From positions 20,254 to 84,253 of the forward strand of contig NZ_KE383854.1 in assembly GCF_000422485.1 (NCBI RefSeq): a stretch of 64,000 nucleotides of DNA, written 5' to 3'. The position numbers were made by a program, and so were the translations under genes. Below the pieces are notes generated by a model. The model made no database searches, was not told the DNA's origin, and saw only the letters and a list, made by a program, of their open reading frames with translations. Positions 16,384 through 25,785 of the stretch are shown in pieces (the stretch's first letter is position 1; each line of letters opens with the position of its first letter). The DNA is from Paenibacillus pasadenensis DSM 19293 (GTDB taxonomy: Bacteria; Bacillota; Bacilli; Paenibacillales; Paenibacillaceae).

Positions 16384-16917
16384 ATGAAACTGGCAGTTTC
16401 GAATCGTAAAATCATTCAAATTTCTATTCTAATATTTGTATTAGCGGTAGGTGGGTTTGCCATAGGAAAGACCTTTATAAAAACAAACAATTATCCTCAA
16501 GTAGGTGGAGAGCCTCCTACAATTGAACTAACAGATATGGAAGGGAACGTACATCGTATATCTGATTATATAGGGAAACCGTATATTATTAATTTTTGGG
16601 GTACCTTTTGTCCTCCATGTGTCAAGGAAATGCCTGAGTTTCAGCGACAATATGAAAAGTGGGGTAGTAAAGGATTAAAAGTTCTTGCTATTAATTTAAG
16701 TGAAGACGATTTGACAGTTAGGAACTTTTTGCAGAAATTCGAATTAGAGTACACGATCTTACGTGATCGGAATAGGGTTACTGAAAGACGATTTGGTCTA
16801 AAAGCTTACCCAACAACCTATTTTGTTAAAGCAGACGGGACGATAATGGGAATTTACGTCGGTGGCATGACGGAGAGTGATATTAATGAGAGAGTGGAAG
16901 GCTTGTTCAGTAATTAA
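16384..16917 (+). CDS. ResA/TlpA-like membrane-anchored thiol-disulfide reductase
   Basis: 177 residues. ATG 16384 lies 6 bases after ATGGGGTG; an in-frame GTG at 16375 is less likely. One N-terminal anchor (residues about 10-30) is followed by a thioredoxin-fold domain with active site CPPC (WGTFCPPCVKEMPEF) and cis-Pro YPTTYF. ResA has CEPC and acts in cytochrome c maturation, so this CPPC variant may instead serve general extracytoplasmic thiol reduction, for example of cysteines used in copper delivery. It is opposite in sense to BdbCD, which oxidises. Confidence 0.88.
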   Translation: MKLAVSNRKIIQISILIFVLAVGGFAIGKTFIKTNNYPQVGGEPPTIELTDMEGNVHRISDYIGKPYIINFWGTFCPPCVKEMPEFQRQYEKWGSKGLKVLAINLSEDDLTVRNFLQKFELEYTILRDRNRVTERRFGLKAYPTTYFVKADGTIMGIYVGGMTESDINERVEGLFSN

Positions 16918-16998
16918 AGAGATCGATATTAGATCAATTGTGACACGTAAGTGATTTCATTTTTTTGATGGAATTTTATTGGACGTTTAAATGGAGAG

Positions 16999-17196
16999 GT
17001 GGCGGTCATCGTTTTCGCCGGTTCACCGATGTACGCAACTTATGAACACGCTGATCAGCTATCTGCTTTACTTGGTCCGATTGATGATCAACAGTTAGGA
17101 GGAGTCATCATGAAATTTGTTCAAGAAGGAGCGCTTGCGTATGCGCTCGCTCGACTCGTATCAGCATGGCGAAAAAGAGAATTGGTGGAGGATTAG
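16999..17196 (+). pseudogene. C-terminal fragment of a CtaG-type oxidase assembly factor
   Basis: The 65-codon frame reads FAGSPMYATYEHADQLSALL and continues GPIDDQQLGGVIMKFVQEGALAYALARLVSAWRKRE. The pattern 'DQQLGG-IM...L-Y..A.......W-RRE' matches the end of the caa3_CtaG family. The N-terminal helices are absent upstream, where the sequence carries no matching frame. CtaG helps copper insertion into heme-copper oxidases, so this is a scar from a fuller oxidase/copper locus. Confidence 0.7.
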
Positions 17197-17368
17197 CACT
17201 TTAATTTCGATAATGCAGCGGCAGTCTAGGACTTTATCGTTCAAGGCTGCCGATTGTCTTCTTAAACAAGTCAATCCCCTGAAAAATAAGAGTTTTTCTA
17301 ATGGATGGACTTTAGCAGACCCTATTGCAAGTGTGCTGGTAGCCATCATGATCACGATCAGCGCTTGA
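17197..17368 (+). pseudogene. Fragment of a cation diffusion facilitator (CDF) transporter
   Basis: Only SFSNGWTLADPIASVLVAIM (up to 17355) followed by ITISA and a stop is recognisable. The 'GW..ADPI.S.LVA..I..SA' pattern matches the fifth membrane helix of CzcD-like CDF exporters. Flanking sequence in all frames gives no continuation. It is a remnant of a metal exporter. Confidence 0.55.
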
Positions 17369-17474
17369 GTGCCTCGGCTATAAGAATAAATATCCGTAAC
17401 TAAATAAAATTGATTAAAAAATTTATTTTCGGATAAAATTACAGATATCAAAAGTCTTTAAAAGAGGTGTCAAC

Positions 17475-17657
17475 ATGATATTTGAAATTACTGAAGAGAT
17501 GGAACAAAAAATTGAGGAATGGGATTCATGTGATGCAACAGATGTAACAGGAGCGAGATTATCATTCACATTTATTCCCACAGGACTTGGATTAGTCATT
17601 ATAGTCAATTGCGATGTTTGTAAAAGAATCCTGGACCTTACTGAAGACTGGGGGTGA
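17475..17657 (+). CDS. 60-residue acidic protein, unknown
   Basis: ATG follows AGAGGTG at 6-base spacing. The product starts MIFEITEEMEQKIEEWDSCD and ends with the pair CDVCKRILDLTEDWG. It is acidic, without membrane helices, and contains three Cys that could bind metal. I do not recognise it. It is the last frame before the presumed transposon end. Confidence 0.5.
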   Translation: MIFEITEEMEQKIEEWDSCDATDVTGARLSFTFIPTGLGLVIIVNCDVCKRILDLTEDWG

Positions 17658-17725
17658 CTAATTACTTCAGTTAAGTATGCAAGAAGACAATTCGGAACAG
17701 TGGTTAAGTTAGCCCAATTCATGCT

Positions 17726-17850
17726 TGTAAGTTACACACGTTTTACTGAATTTTAATAACAATAATTACTTGCGTAACATTATATAATGAAACATTTAAA
17801 TACTAATTCGAAATTTTTATTATTGACATACATAATATGTTAATTTAACA
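17726..17850 (+). mobile_element. Candidate right end of the Tn7-like transposon (degenerate)
   Basis: By Tn7 layout the tnsA-proximal end should lie here. Three degenerate inward-facing matches to the TnsB-site consensus of the far end are visible: TGTAAGTTACACACGTTTTA (17726), CGTAACATTATATAATG (17773) and TTGACATACATAATATG (17823). No 5-base direct repeat pairing with the far end was found, so the exact terminus is unproven. Confidence 0.35.
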
Positions 17851-17851
17851 T
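17823..17851 (+). promoter_or_regulatory. Predicted tnsABC-tniQ promoter
   Basis: TTGACA (17823-17828), 17 bases, TAACAT (17846-17851). It overlaps the third candidate TnsB site, so transposase binding could repress the operon as in Tn7. Confidence 0.5.
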
Positions 17852-17933
17852 CAAAATTATAATGCAATTGCTTGGTGTTGTTATTATGTTCAGAGTATAT
17901 GAGTTAATTTGTATGAGCCATGGAGGTGATGAG

Positions 17934-18782
17934 ATGTCTCAAAGGGGTTCGCGAATAGCGAAGATGCAAACGAATTACATAAAGAAAGGAAGAGGGCAAG
18001 GCTCTGGGAAAGATTATAAGCCATTTATTCAAGCTCACGATAACAAGACGGCCTCAGAAGGATGGTTAACGCGTCATAAAGGGTGGAAGACAAATCGTAT
18101 TCACCATACGTTATCGGAACATGAAAGGAAATTCCTGTACTTTTGCGAGTGGTCTGATAGGATAACAGACATCCGCGAACAATGGGCGCTACTGCCTATT
18201 GAAAAGACGATTGAAATCTCGGAACAACTTGGAATTAGACATGCAAATGTAGATGGCACACCAGTTACGATGACCACTGATTTTAGACTCACTTTGCAAA
18301 CTTTAACAGGTACTGTAGATGAAATTGTAACGGTCAAACCAAAATCGAAGCTTGATGAACGGACTCTTGAACTCTTTGAAATTGAACGTAGGTATTTTGC
18401 AGAAGAAGGAACACCTTGGAGGATTATTACTGAGGAAGAAATACCTGAGACGTTAGTGGCTAACGTTGAATGGCTTTGTGAAGCAAAATACTTAAATACT
18501 AGACCAGGAATTGATGAAGAACTTCTATCCTTAGTGTCAGAGGAATTGTATGATCTCATTGTGTATGATGCAGGACAATCATCTATAAGTAAAATGTGCT
18601 TGCTTACTGATAAAGAGTTTGGTTTACGGAATGGGGCGTGCTTATTTATATTGCAGCATATGCTTGCCAATAAGAGATGGAAAACAGACATGCATTCAAA
18701 GAAGATTAAAGAATTAGAGCCAATTGTAATTCATTCGAATAACCAAAGAATTACATCAACTAGCTCTATTCATTTTGCTTAG
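17934..18782 (+). CDS. tnsA: TnsA-type transposon endonuclease
   Basis: 282 residues from ATG 17934, behind a perfect GGAGGTGAT; an earlier in-frame ATG (17862) overlaps promoter-like sequence. The PD-(D/E)XK catalytic core is visible as Glu64 (EHERKFLYFCEW), Asp116 (MTTDFRL) and Lys135 (VTVKPKSKLD), spaced like E63/D114/K132 of E. coli TnsA. The C-terminal region is the winged-helix TnsA_C. With TnsB it would cut both 5' and 3' strands, giving cut-and-paste movement. First gene of the tns operon. Confidence 0.93.
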   Translation: MSQRGSRIAKMQTNYIKKGRGQGSGKDYKPFIQAHDNKTASEGWLTRHKGWKTNRIHHTLSEHERKFLYFCEWSDRITDIREQWALLPIEKTIEISEQLGIRHANVDGTPVTMTTDFRLTLQTLTGTVDEIVTVKPKSKLDERTLELFEIERRYFAEEGTPWRIITEEEIPETLVANVEWLCEAKYLNTRPGIDEELLSLVSEELYDLIVYDAGQSSISKMCLLTDKEFGLRNGACLFILQHMLANKRWKTDMHSKKIKELEPIVIHSNNQRITSTSSIHFA

Positions 18783-18798
18783 AGAAAGGGGTGTTTTT

Positions 18799-20967
18799 TT
18801 GCATCTTGTTATAAATTCTATCATTGAACGATTAAATGTAAATCTCGAAACAGAAGTTCTCTTGCGGGTGCTCTGGATTTCAGATGATAAGAAGAATGTT
18901 GTGGTTGTGAATATTAATGATCACCGTAAAATGACACTTCCATTTTTTCTTGATTATGAGGACATGATCGAGGAATTAGAGGCGGGAATGAGCAGAATCA
19001 TTGAGCTGGAGGTTGATATGCAACTCCTGTCCCCAGATGATGATTATCTCGATAAATATAAAGCAAACCGTAACCGAAGATGGGAACTTATTAAGGATAT
19101 TGTAAAAAAAGAACCTGAAATTTACTTACCAGAGAAGAGGGGGAAACTCATTACAGAAGCTCATCTGACTTCCAATAAGCCAAAAAAAGTTATTAGAAAC
19201 TACTTAAAAAAATATTGGTATTACGGTAAGACTATTAATGGACTATTAGATAATTATTTTGATTGTGGTGTTTCAAGTAAAAGGAGGAATTATAGAAGAA
19301 AACCAGGGCGTGTATCTGATAATCGCTATCTAGTTACTGAATCGGACAAAATAAACTTTATTTCGGCGATTAAGTTGTTTCATAAGCGCCAAGGAATGAA
19401 CATTAAAACAACACATGAGCGTATGTGCGAAACGTATTATAAACGGGGATTTTATCGGAAATATGGAGTGAGAGTACCCATTGTAAATCCTGATCAGGCT
19501 CCAACTCTTCGTCAATTCAGATACTGGTATACCCAAAATTCAACCTTGTTCTCGAGATATTCAAATAGGCATGGGAAGCGACGGGCATCAATTGATGTTC
19601 GCCCGATGCAAGGGAACTCTTCGGAAAGAGCATCTTGTGTAGGTGCTGTATTTGAGATTGATGCCACACGTTCAGATGTCCTCCTTGTGTCATTTGATAG
19701 AAAGACGATTCTCGGAAAGCCAACGCTTTACATAGTAATTGATGTTTTTAGTAGATTGGTTGTCGGCTATCATGTTAGTCTAGCTTCAGAATCCTGGCTA
19801 GAAGCTATGATTGCGATGGAACATGCAGCAACAAGCAAAGTTGAAAACTGTAAGAAGTTTGGCATCGATATAACGGAAGAAGAGTGGCCATGTCATGCAT
19901 TGCCGAAGTATCTAGTCGGGGATCGTGGTGAGCTGAAGGCCCAATATACCGAAAGGTTTGTAAATTTAGAAGTTGATGTATTGAATGCACCTTCCTACCG
20001 TGGCGATTTAAAGCCATTTGTTGAATCACGATTTCATATTACAAATGAAACCATTCGGCAATTATTACCCGGATCCACAGAGGCGCAACCTAAAGTTAGA
20101 GGCGATCATGATCCAGCACGAGATGCTGTTCTAACTATTGAAGAATTCAATCGATTTTTAATTGTGTTTTTTATGACCTACAACAAGAGCGCAGTTAGTG
20201 AAGAGTTCAAGCCCACGAAAGAAATGTTCGTGGAAAAAGTAGAACTAACACCGTTAAAGATTTGGTCCTGGGGAAAAGGGAAGAGATTGCTTCACGAAAA
20301 AACTAGAAGTGAAATTCGATATAACCTATTACCTCGAGCACAAGGAAAAGTAACACGATTCGGAATCGAATTTAAAGATTTGTACTACACCTGTGACATA
20401 GGTTTGAAAGAAGGATGGTTCGAAGGAGAAGGGAGAATAAACGGTCAAAAATATATTGAAATTAGCTATGACCCAAGAAACTGCAGCAGTATCTTTTTAA
20501 AACATAAAAAAGGGCTGATCCAATGTAGTTTGACTGGTCAGTCAAAGGAATACGAAGGGCTTCACTTTGAGGAAATTGCTAAAATTACGGAGTACAAGAA
20601 TGAAGAGATTAAACAACAGGAAAAAAACGAAAAGCAGCATAAAGCTGAACTTCACGCTTATACTCAGCAATTGAATAAAACAGCCATAAAGGAAACGAAA
20701 GAAGTTATAAATGATAAGAGCTTCTATTCAAGACAACAAAACAAACGTCAAAGGCGCCATGAGGATAGTCGAACTTGGGGAGCACAGAATGCTTGGTCAA
20801 ATCCTGAGGCGAATTTATCGCCAGTTGAGGCGGAAAAATCCCGCATTATACCTTTTCCTAATGATGAAGCTGAAGAAACTTCGTTGATTGACATGCATTC
20901 AAAAGATGTCCAAGCATTGTTTTCGGCTAAAAATAGAGATCGAAGGAGAAAGCATAATGATGAATGA
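18799..20967 (+). CDS. tnsB: TnsB-type DDE transposase
   Basis: 722 residues using TTG 18799, which lies 6 bases after AAAGGGGTG; a TTG at 18775 overlapping tnsA is also in frame. N-terminal helix-turn-helix domains bind the ends. The DDE triad is Asp288 (FEIDATRSD), Asp375 (LVGDRGE) and Glu409 (KPFVESRFH). A Mu-type C-terminal beta-barrel and a charged tail (after about residue 600) that should contact TnsC follow. Confidence 0.93.
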   Translation: MHLVINSIIERLNVNLETEVLLRVLWISDDKKNVVVVNINDHRKMTLPFFLDYEDMIEELEAGMSRIIELEVDMQLLSPDDDYLDKYKANRNRRWELIKDIVKKEPEIYLPEKRGKLITEAHLTSNKPKKVIRNYLKKYWYYGKTINGLLDNYFDCGVSSKRRNYRRKPGRVSDNRYLVTESDKINFISAIKLFHKRQGMNIKTTHERMCETYYKRGFYRKYGVRVPIVNPDQAPTLRQFRYWYTQNSTLFSRYSNRHGKRRASIDVRPMQGNSSERASCVGAVFEIDATRSDVLLVSFDRKTILGKPTLYIVIDVFSRLVVGYHVSLASESWLEAMIAMEHAATSKVENCKKFGIDITEEEWPCHALPKYLVGDRGELKAQYTERFVNLEVDVLNAPSYRGDLKPFVESRFHITNETIRQLLPGSTEAQPKVRGDHDPARDAVLTIEEFNRFLIVFFMTYNKSAVSEEFKPTKEMFVEKVELTPLKIWSWGKGKRLLHEKTRSEIRYNLLPRAQGKVTRFGIEFKDLYYTCDIGLKEGWFEGEGRINGQKYIEISYDPRNCSSIFLKHKKGLIQCSLTGQSKEYEGLHFEEIAKITEYKNEEIKQQEKNEKQHKAELHAYTQQLNKTAIKETKEVINDKSFYSRQQNKRQRRHEDSRTWGAQNAWSNPEANLSPVEAEKSRIIPFPNDEAEETSLIDMHSKDVQALFSAKNRDRRRKHNDE

Positions 20968-22675
20968 CTCCTTTGCAAACCTAAAGGGTTCACATTGTAT
21001 GGCCCAATATAAACAGCAGCTAATACCGCAAAATCAAGATAACCCCTTTATTGAAGCAATCCCGGATCGGGTAACGATGGAACAATTTATTGATGTTCTA
21101 TCGAGCGTGCCTCCTGTTTTACCCGATTATAGAAATTTATCGGTTGAAGATCGATTAGAGTTTGTTCAGCAAATTAAACCTCATTTCTGGCTTACACTCC
21201 CCTCACATTATGATAAATATCGAAATATTTATTCTATGATAAAAATCGGATATCAATCACGTAATCCTCTTCAAGCCGTATATAATAGACAATTTGCCAT
21301 TGGAGTAGATAAGATATTTCAAGCGGGTATCGATGAGAACGGTGCTAATCTTGCAGGAGTAGTGCAAACAGCGCAAAGCCATGTCGAAATTGCAATAAGT
21401 GGATGGGGGAAATCGCAAATATATGAAAGAATGTTGATGTATTTATTTCCACAAGTGATTCATCATAGTGAGTACAAATGCAGAAAACTACCGGTTACTC
21501 AGGTAACTTGGTTAAAGGTTGAGTGTCCTTTTAATAAGTCAGTGGGAGCTTTTTGTAAAAATGTTTACGCAGAAGTCGATCGCATATTGGGGACGGATTT
21601 CTATGAAAAATTTGGTGAAAAACCTGGAAGAATTGACGCGCTTGCAAGAAGGTTAATTAAAGTGGTTTCCCAGATAAATTTAGGCGTCCTTGTAATAGAT
21701 GAAATCCAAAAGATTCAAAAAGCATATTCCGGCGGTACGGAGGATATGATTGACTTCATTACAGAGCTTGTAAATACCATAGGCATTCCAGTAGTACTGT
21801 TGGGCTCATATAAAGCGCTGTATCTATTTAAAGATTCACTTGCGAATACACGTAGAGGAATTGCAAATGGATTTACTGAAAATATTTCTGGATACATGTT
21901 AGAAGATAGCTGGGAGTGGAGGGAACTTATAGATAACTTGTGGGATATTCAATATACAAGGAAATACACCGAAATGACAGATGAGATTAGGAAGGCTTTG
22001 TATGAAAATTCTCTGGGGATTCCTGATTTGGCTGTAAAATTGTTTATGCACGCGCAATCAAGAGCGATTGTAAGTGGTGGAGATGAAAAAATAACAGTAT
22101 CACTCATTAGAGATGTAGCAGGTAAGAGTTTGAAACTCGTGCAACCTATATTTAAAAGAATGCTGTCTGGTGATACTTCAGCCTATGCAGCATTTGATGA
22201 TGTAAAGCCTGATTGGGTTGCTCTAAATGGTTATATTAAGGAAGCAGAACATCGAGTTATTATTACTGGAAACTTAGCAAGGGAGCATTCTAGAGCTCTT
22301 CAGCAAAAGGATAAGTATGAGATTTTAAAGAAATTATCTGATTTTGCCCTACGCCTAGGTCAAATGCCAGCACATGCTGAAACCCTTTCAAACCAGGTCT
22401 ATGATTCTAGTGAGGGAATGGGAGATTTAGAAAGTATGTTTGCTCAATTGGCCCAATTAGCATTAGGAAATACAGTATCAGATCCAGGAGAACAAGGAAA
22501 TAAGGTTGGAGCCCTTCCAAGAAATAGGCCGACAAAAAAAGTAAAACCCGAATTAGATGAACAAGATATTCGTTATATAGTCCAAGAAGGTCATCGACGG
22601 GGACTAACAACAGAAGAAGTTTTGGGGGAAAGTGCAATCATTAGAGGAATAGACGATTTGTTGAGCAGTAATTAG
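20957..22675 (+). CDS. tnsC: TnsC-type AAA+ ATPase regulator
   Basis: 572 residues from ATG 20957 behind GAAGGAG, overlapping the tnsB stop by 11 bases. The Walker A region reads AISGWGKSQ (around residue 149), so the leading Gly of GxxxxGK[ST] is Ala. Walker B LGVLVIDEIQKI (around residue 247) is canonical, and an arginine-rich sensor segment follows. TnsC couples target choice by TniQ/TnsD proteins to TnsAB and gives target immunity. Length is close to Tn7 TnsC (555). Confidence 0.92.
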   Translation: MMNDSFANLKGSHCMAQYKQQLIPQNQDNPFIEAIPDRVTMEQFIDVLSSVPPVLPDYRNLSVEDRLEFVQQIKPHFWLTLPSHYDKYRNIYSMIKIGYQSRNPLQAVYNRQFAIGVDKIFQAGIDENGANLAGVVQTAQSHVEIAISGWGKSQIYERMLMYLFPQVIHHSEYKCRKLPVTQVTWLKVECPFNKSVGAFCKNVYAEVDRILGTDFYEKFGEKPGRIDALARRLIKVVSQINLGVLVIDEIQKIQKAYSGGTEDMIDFITELVNTIGIPVVLLGSYKALYLFKDSLANTRRGIANGFTENISGYMLEDSWEWRELIDNLWDIQYTRKYTEMTDEIRKALYENSLGIPDLAVKLFMHAQSRAIVSGGDEKITVSLIRDVAGKSLKLVQPIFKRMLSGDTSAYAAFDDVKPDWVALNGYIKEAEHRVIITGNLAREHSRALQQKDKYEILKKLSDFALRLGQMPAHAETLSNQVYDSSEGMGDLESMFAQLAQLALGNTVSDPGEQGNKVGALPRNRPTKKVKPELDEQDIRYIVQEGHRRGLTTEEVLGESAIIRGIDDLLSSN

Positions 22676-22688
22676 GGGAGGAGATCGA

Positions 22689-24185
22689 ATGAAATCACTC
22701 GTTTGTTTTCCAGAGCCGTTTCCAGATGAAGACTTTAGAAGTATTATTTTTAGGTACCATTTACGGTCAACAAATACACAGTTTTCAGAGAGTCAATTCG
22801 AATTGTTTGGTGTACGATCAAACAAACAAGATGTATTTCCTAAAAAACTTAACCATTTAATTGAAAAACTCACTATTGGACATACCTTCACGATAGAAGG
22901 GTTTCTATTTAACAATACGTGGTATGGACTGTATAAAGTGTTTTTATCAACTGAACGGAACGAGAGACTACTTAATAATATTAAATACGGAGCAGCAAAT
23001 CTGGGTATTACATATATTGGTCATTCTGTTCTTACATCCGAGATAAAATTTTGTCCGATATGCGTAGACGATGACGAGAAAAAATATGGTGAAGTTTATA
23101 TACATCGATTGCATCAAATTTCATTTCTCGATATATGTCCAAAGCATTATGCGAGGTTGCTTTCACAATGCCCATTATGTAAGTTGAATTTATTTAATCT
23201 TAATTCATTCGTATATCTTAAGTCTATGGTTTGTAGCTGTGGACAAAAATTACCCATAAACTATGTATACAGAAATGATGAGCACGTCACTATTCAAATT
23301 TCATTGTTAAATGATTTAGTTTCACTTCGAGAACTTCATCATCAAATTTCAATTGAGTACTTTCGTTATAAAATATTAGACAAGTTAAATGATATCGGTT
23401 ACATTACGCCTGCTGGATTAATTTTAAAAAGTCAGCTTTTTTCTGATTTAAATAATTTACCGTCAAACGAGATACTAAAAGCACTCAGCTTAACAAATAA
23501 GAGTTTATCTCATGGATACAATATCTTTAATAAGAAGTCTATGGTTAACTTTATTGGATTCTATCTTTTTCTGGCTCATCATCTGGGTAGTACTTTAGTG
23601 GAAATATTAAAACCAAATCGGGTAATGAGAGAGAAGGTTACTCGTATAAACGTTTTGATTAGCAATAAAAAGCAGCCTTGCATATTCTCAGCGGGGCTTA
23701 GTGAGTTAATACAGGCGAAACAGCAAGTGAGTTCAACAAGTGAAGTAGATAAACGAGAAATGATACGACAGAGAATGAACAATTTTTTGTTGAAAAATGA
23801 ATGTATGACTCGAAAAGAAATAAGAATGAAGCAATATTCCATATTCACTTGGTTAGTGAAAAATGATGCAGAATGGTTTAAAGATAGGGCTATTAAGAAA
23901 ATAGATTCAAGAATCAGGGAGATGTATTTCATCGAAATGGATAAAGATTTACAGCAAAAGATTAAAGATGCAGGTAATAGAATTGGTTCAGACTATCATT
24001 CATCTGTTGATCAAATGACTATACTTAGCTTTCTCAGTGCGTCCGATAGATTCCACTTTAAGACCTTTGCTCATGACTTCTTACCTGCGGCAAGACAAGA
24101 GATTGCCAATTACGTAGAGTCTCCAAAACAATTTATATCTCGAGTAAACCAAGATATTGTAAATCATAATTATAACAAGGAATAA
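22689..24185 (+). CDS. TniQ/TnsD-family target selector 1
   Basis: 498 residues, starting 13 bases after tnsC behind GGGGAGGAG. It has the TniQ N-terminal pattern (CFPEPFPDEDFRSIIFRYHL) and zinc-finger cysteines CPICVDDDEKKYG-x-VY-x-HRLHQISFLDICPKH, with a further CPLC/CSCG pair near residues 160-185. The C-terminal half would be the DNA-recognition part of a TnsD-like protein. It differs strongly from the second TniQ-type protein, so the two may direct the element to different targets. Confidence 0.9.
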   Translation: MKSLVCFPEPFPDEDFRSIIFRYHLRSTNTQFSESQFELFGVRSNKQDVFPKKLNHLIEKLTIGHTFTIEGFLFNNTWYGLYKVFLSTERNERLLNNIKYGAANLGITYIGHSVLTSEIKFCPICVDDDEKKYGEVYIHRLHQISFLDICPKHYARLLSQCPLCKLNLFNLNSFVYLKSMVCSCGQKLPINYVYRNDEHVTIQISLLNDLVSLRELHHQISIEYFRYKILDKLNDIGYITPAGLILKSQLFSDLNNLPSNEILKALSLTNKSLSHGYNIFNKKSMVNFIGFYLFLAHHLGSTLVEILKPNRVMREKVTRINVLISNKKQPCIFSAGLSELIQAKQQVSSTSEVDKREMIRQRMNNFLLKNECMTRKEIRMKQYSIFTWLVKNDAEWFKDRAIKKIDSRIREMYFIEMDKDLQQKIKDAGNRIGSDYHSSVDQMTILSFLSASDRFHFKTFAHDFLPAARQEIANYVESPKQFISRVNQDIVNHNYNKE

Positions 24186-24279
24186 CTAAAATAATTGAAT
24201 CCTCGTAGTGATTGTGTATAAAATTTGTCCTGAAGGAAAAAATAATCATATAGCCAAATCACGCATTGGAGTGAGGTAT

Positions 24280-25683
24280 ATGATTTTTTTTCCTTCTTTA
24301 TTTGAAGACGAACTTTTCTACAGCGCTCAAGCACGTTACCACTGGTTTACTGGGAATGAGAACCCTAGAGTGTCAATGAAAGAAATGTTTGGTTCGCATA
24401 ATATTTGTGCCACACTATTATTCCCTTCACACTTATCTGATTTTTGCGGACATTTACCTGTTCCCAACACCTATACAAGCGATGAGTTAATTGAGAATCA
24501 TTCATTTCTCCCCTATTTTTCTCCCTTTATTCCCGAAGAACGAACAGTGAAATTAATAGATTCGATGAAAAAGAGGAACGGGACATCAATATACATGATG
24601 TTGGGCTTAGCAGCCAGTGAGATTAGACGAGATCCATTTTTAAAATTCTGTCCAAAGTGTGCTGAAGAAGATGAGGAAAGACATGGAGAAGCATATTGGC
24701 ATAGATCCCATCAAGCATATAGAGTTAGTGTCTGCTATAAACATGAGTGTTCATTAATAGATTCAGATATTGAGGTAGATCAGCGGCATAAGCACGAGAT
24801 GTTTACGTTAAGTAATTTTCATAGACGGGGAGGTTGTAAATTTGAAACTGTTGAATCACGCCATGCGGAAAAAGAATTATTTATCTCTCAGCAGTCTTAT
24901 CAATTGCTAAATACGAATTTCGGATCACTGGGGATTAATCAAATTAGGGATTATTATGTATTTAAACTCCAGGAAAAGGGCTTAGCAACTGAATCGGGGC
25001 GAATTAGGTGGCTAGAATTCCTCCCGCTTTTCAATCAATATTATGGCCAAGAGTTCCTTTCAAACTTATCTAGCTATGTTCACCCTAGCGATGAGGACAC
25101 CTGGTTACATAAGCTGCTGCGTTCACCAAGAGTTACTTGTCATCCTTTAAGGCATATACTCTTTTTGGGTTTTGTAAACGAGTCAGTAAGTTCATTAAAT
25201 GCAGCTATGAATAATAAATTTGACCGAAAACAGCAAATGAGAAAGATTTTACCTGATAAGAAGTTGGTATCAAAGAAAGCAATTATGTCTCATCGGGTAA
25301 ATTGGCTTCGTCGGGATATGGAGATAGCTGAAGAAGTACGTAAGGTTGCTAGTGACATTGCCAAAACTGAAACAAAATTAGTACGTATTACAAAAACGGA
25401 AGTAGGAAGAAGACTTAGGATTCAGCCACTTCTAAATAGAGCGTACTTTAACTTGCCAAAGACAAAGGAGGTTATGAATGAAGTAATCGAATCTTCCGAA
25501 CAGTACCAAATTAGAAGAATAAAATGGGCAGTAAAACAGTTAAGTAAACAAAAATTAAACGTCCAAGTCTGGGAAGTAAACAGAGCTGCTGGAATTAAGC
25601 AAAAGTTCGAAAAGAAGTACAGATTACTAATTGAGCAAGAGATACAACTTCAGATGGTAAGCAACAAAGAGACCTCTCTATAG
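24280..25683 (+). CDS. TniQ/TnsD-family target selector 2
   Basis: 467 residues using ATG 24280 after GGAGTGAGG. The N-terminal TniQ pattern MIFFPSLFEDELFYSAQARY is followed by zinc-binding CPKCAEEDEERHGEAYWHRSHQAYRVSVCYKH, the classic TnsD arrangement. The remainder is rich in Lys/Arg helices, as in DNA-binding TnsD tails. In Tn7-like families with two TniQ-type genes, one commonly recognises a fixed chromosomal attachment site. Confidence 0.9.
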   Translation: MIFFPSLFEDELFYSAQARYHWFTGNENPRVSMKEMFGSHNICATLLFPSHLSDFCGHLPVPNTYTSDELIENHSFLPYFSPFIPEERTVKLIDSMKKRNGTSIYMMLGLAASEIRRDPFLKFCPKCAEEDEERHGEAYWHRSHQAYRVSVCYKHECSLIDSDIEVDQRHKHEMFTLSNFHRRGGCKFETVESRHAEKELFISQQSYQLLNTNFGSLGINQIRDYYVFKLQEKGLATESGRIRWLEFLPLFNQYYGQEFLSNLSSYVHPSDEDTWLHKLLRSPRVTCHPLRHILFLGFVNESVSSLNAAMNNKFDRKQQMRKILPDKKLVSKKAIMSHRVNWLRRDMEIAEEVRKVASDIAKTETKLVRITKTEVGRRLRIQPLLNRAYFNLPKTKEVMNEVIESSEQYQIRRIKWAVKQLSKQKLNVQVWEVNRAAGIKQKFEKKYRLLIEQEIQLQMVSNKETSL

Positions 25684-25785
25684 TTGGGGTTTTATTTTTC
25701 TGTTTAAGTAGACTGGTTTCTTCAAGTAATTAGCCGTTTTTTTGATTTATAGCCACAATCAAGAACAAGAAGTATCCTTCGGATA

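Noticed and set aside
17887..17905. TGTTCAGAGTATATG as the missing transposon tip
   Set aside because: It shares only TGTTCAG with the far tip, has no following TnsB site and lies between the tnsA promoter and its ribosome site.
17862..17933. Extending TnsA to an upstream ATG at 17862
   Set aside because: That ATG overlaps TATAAT-like sequence and lacks a ribosome site; ATG 17934 has a perfect one.
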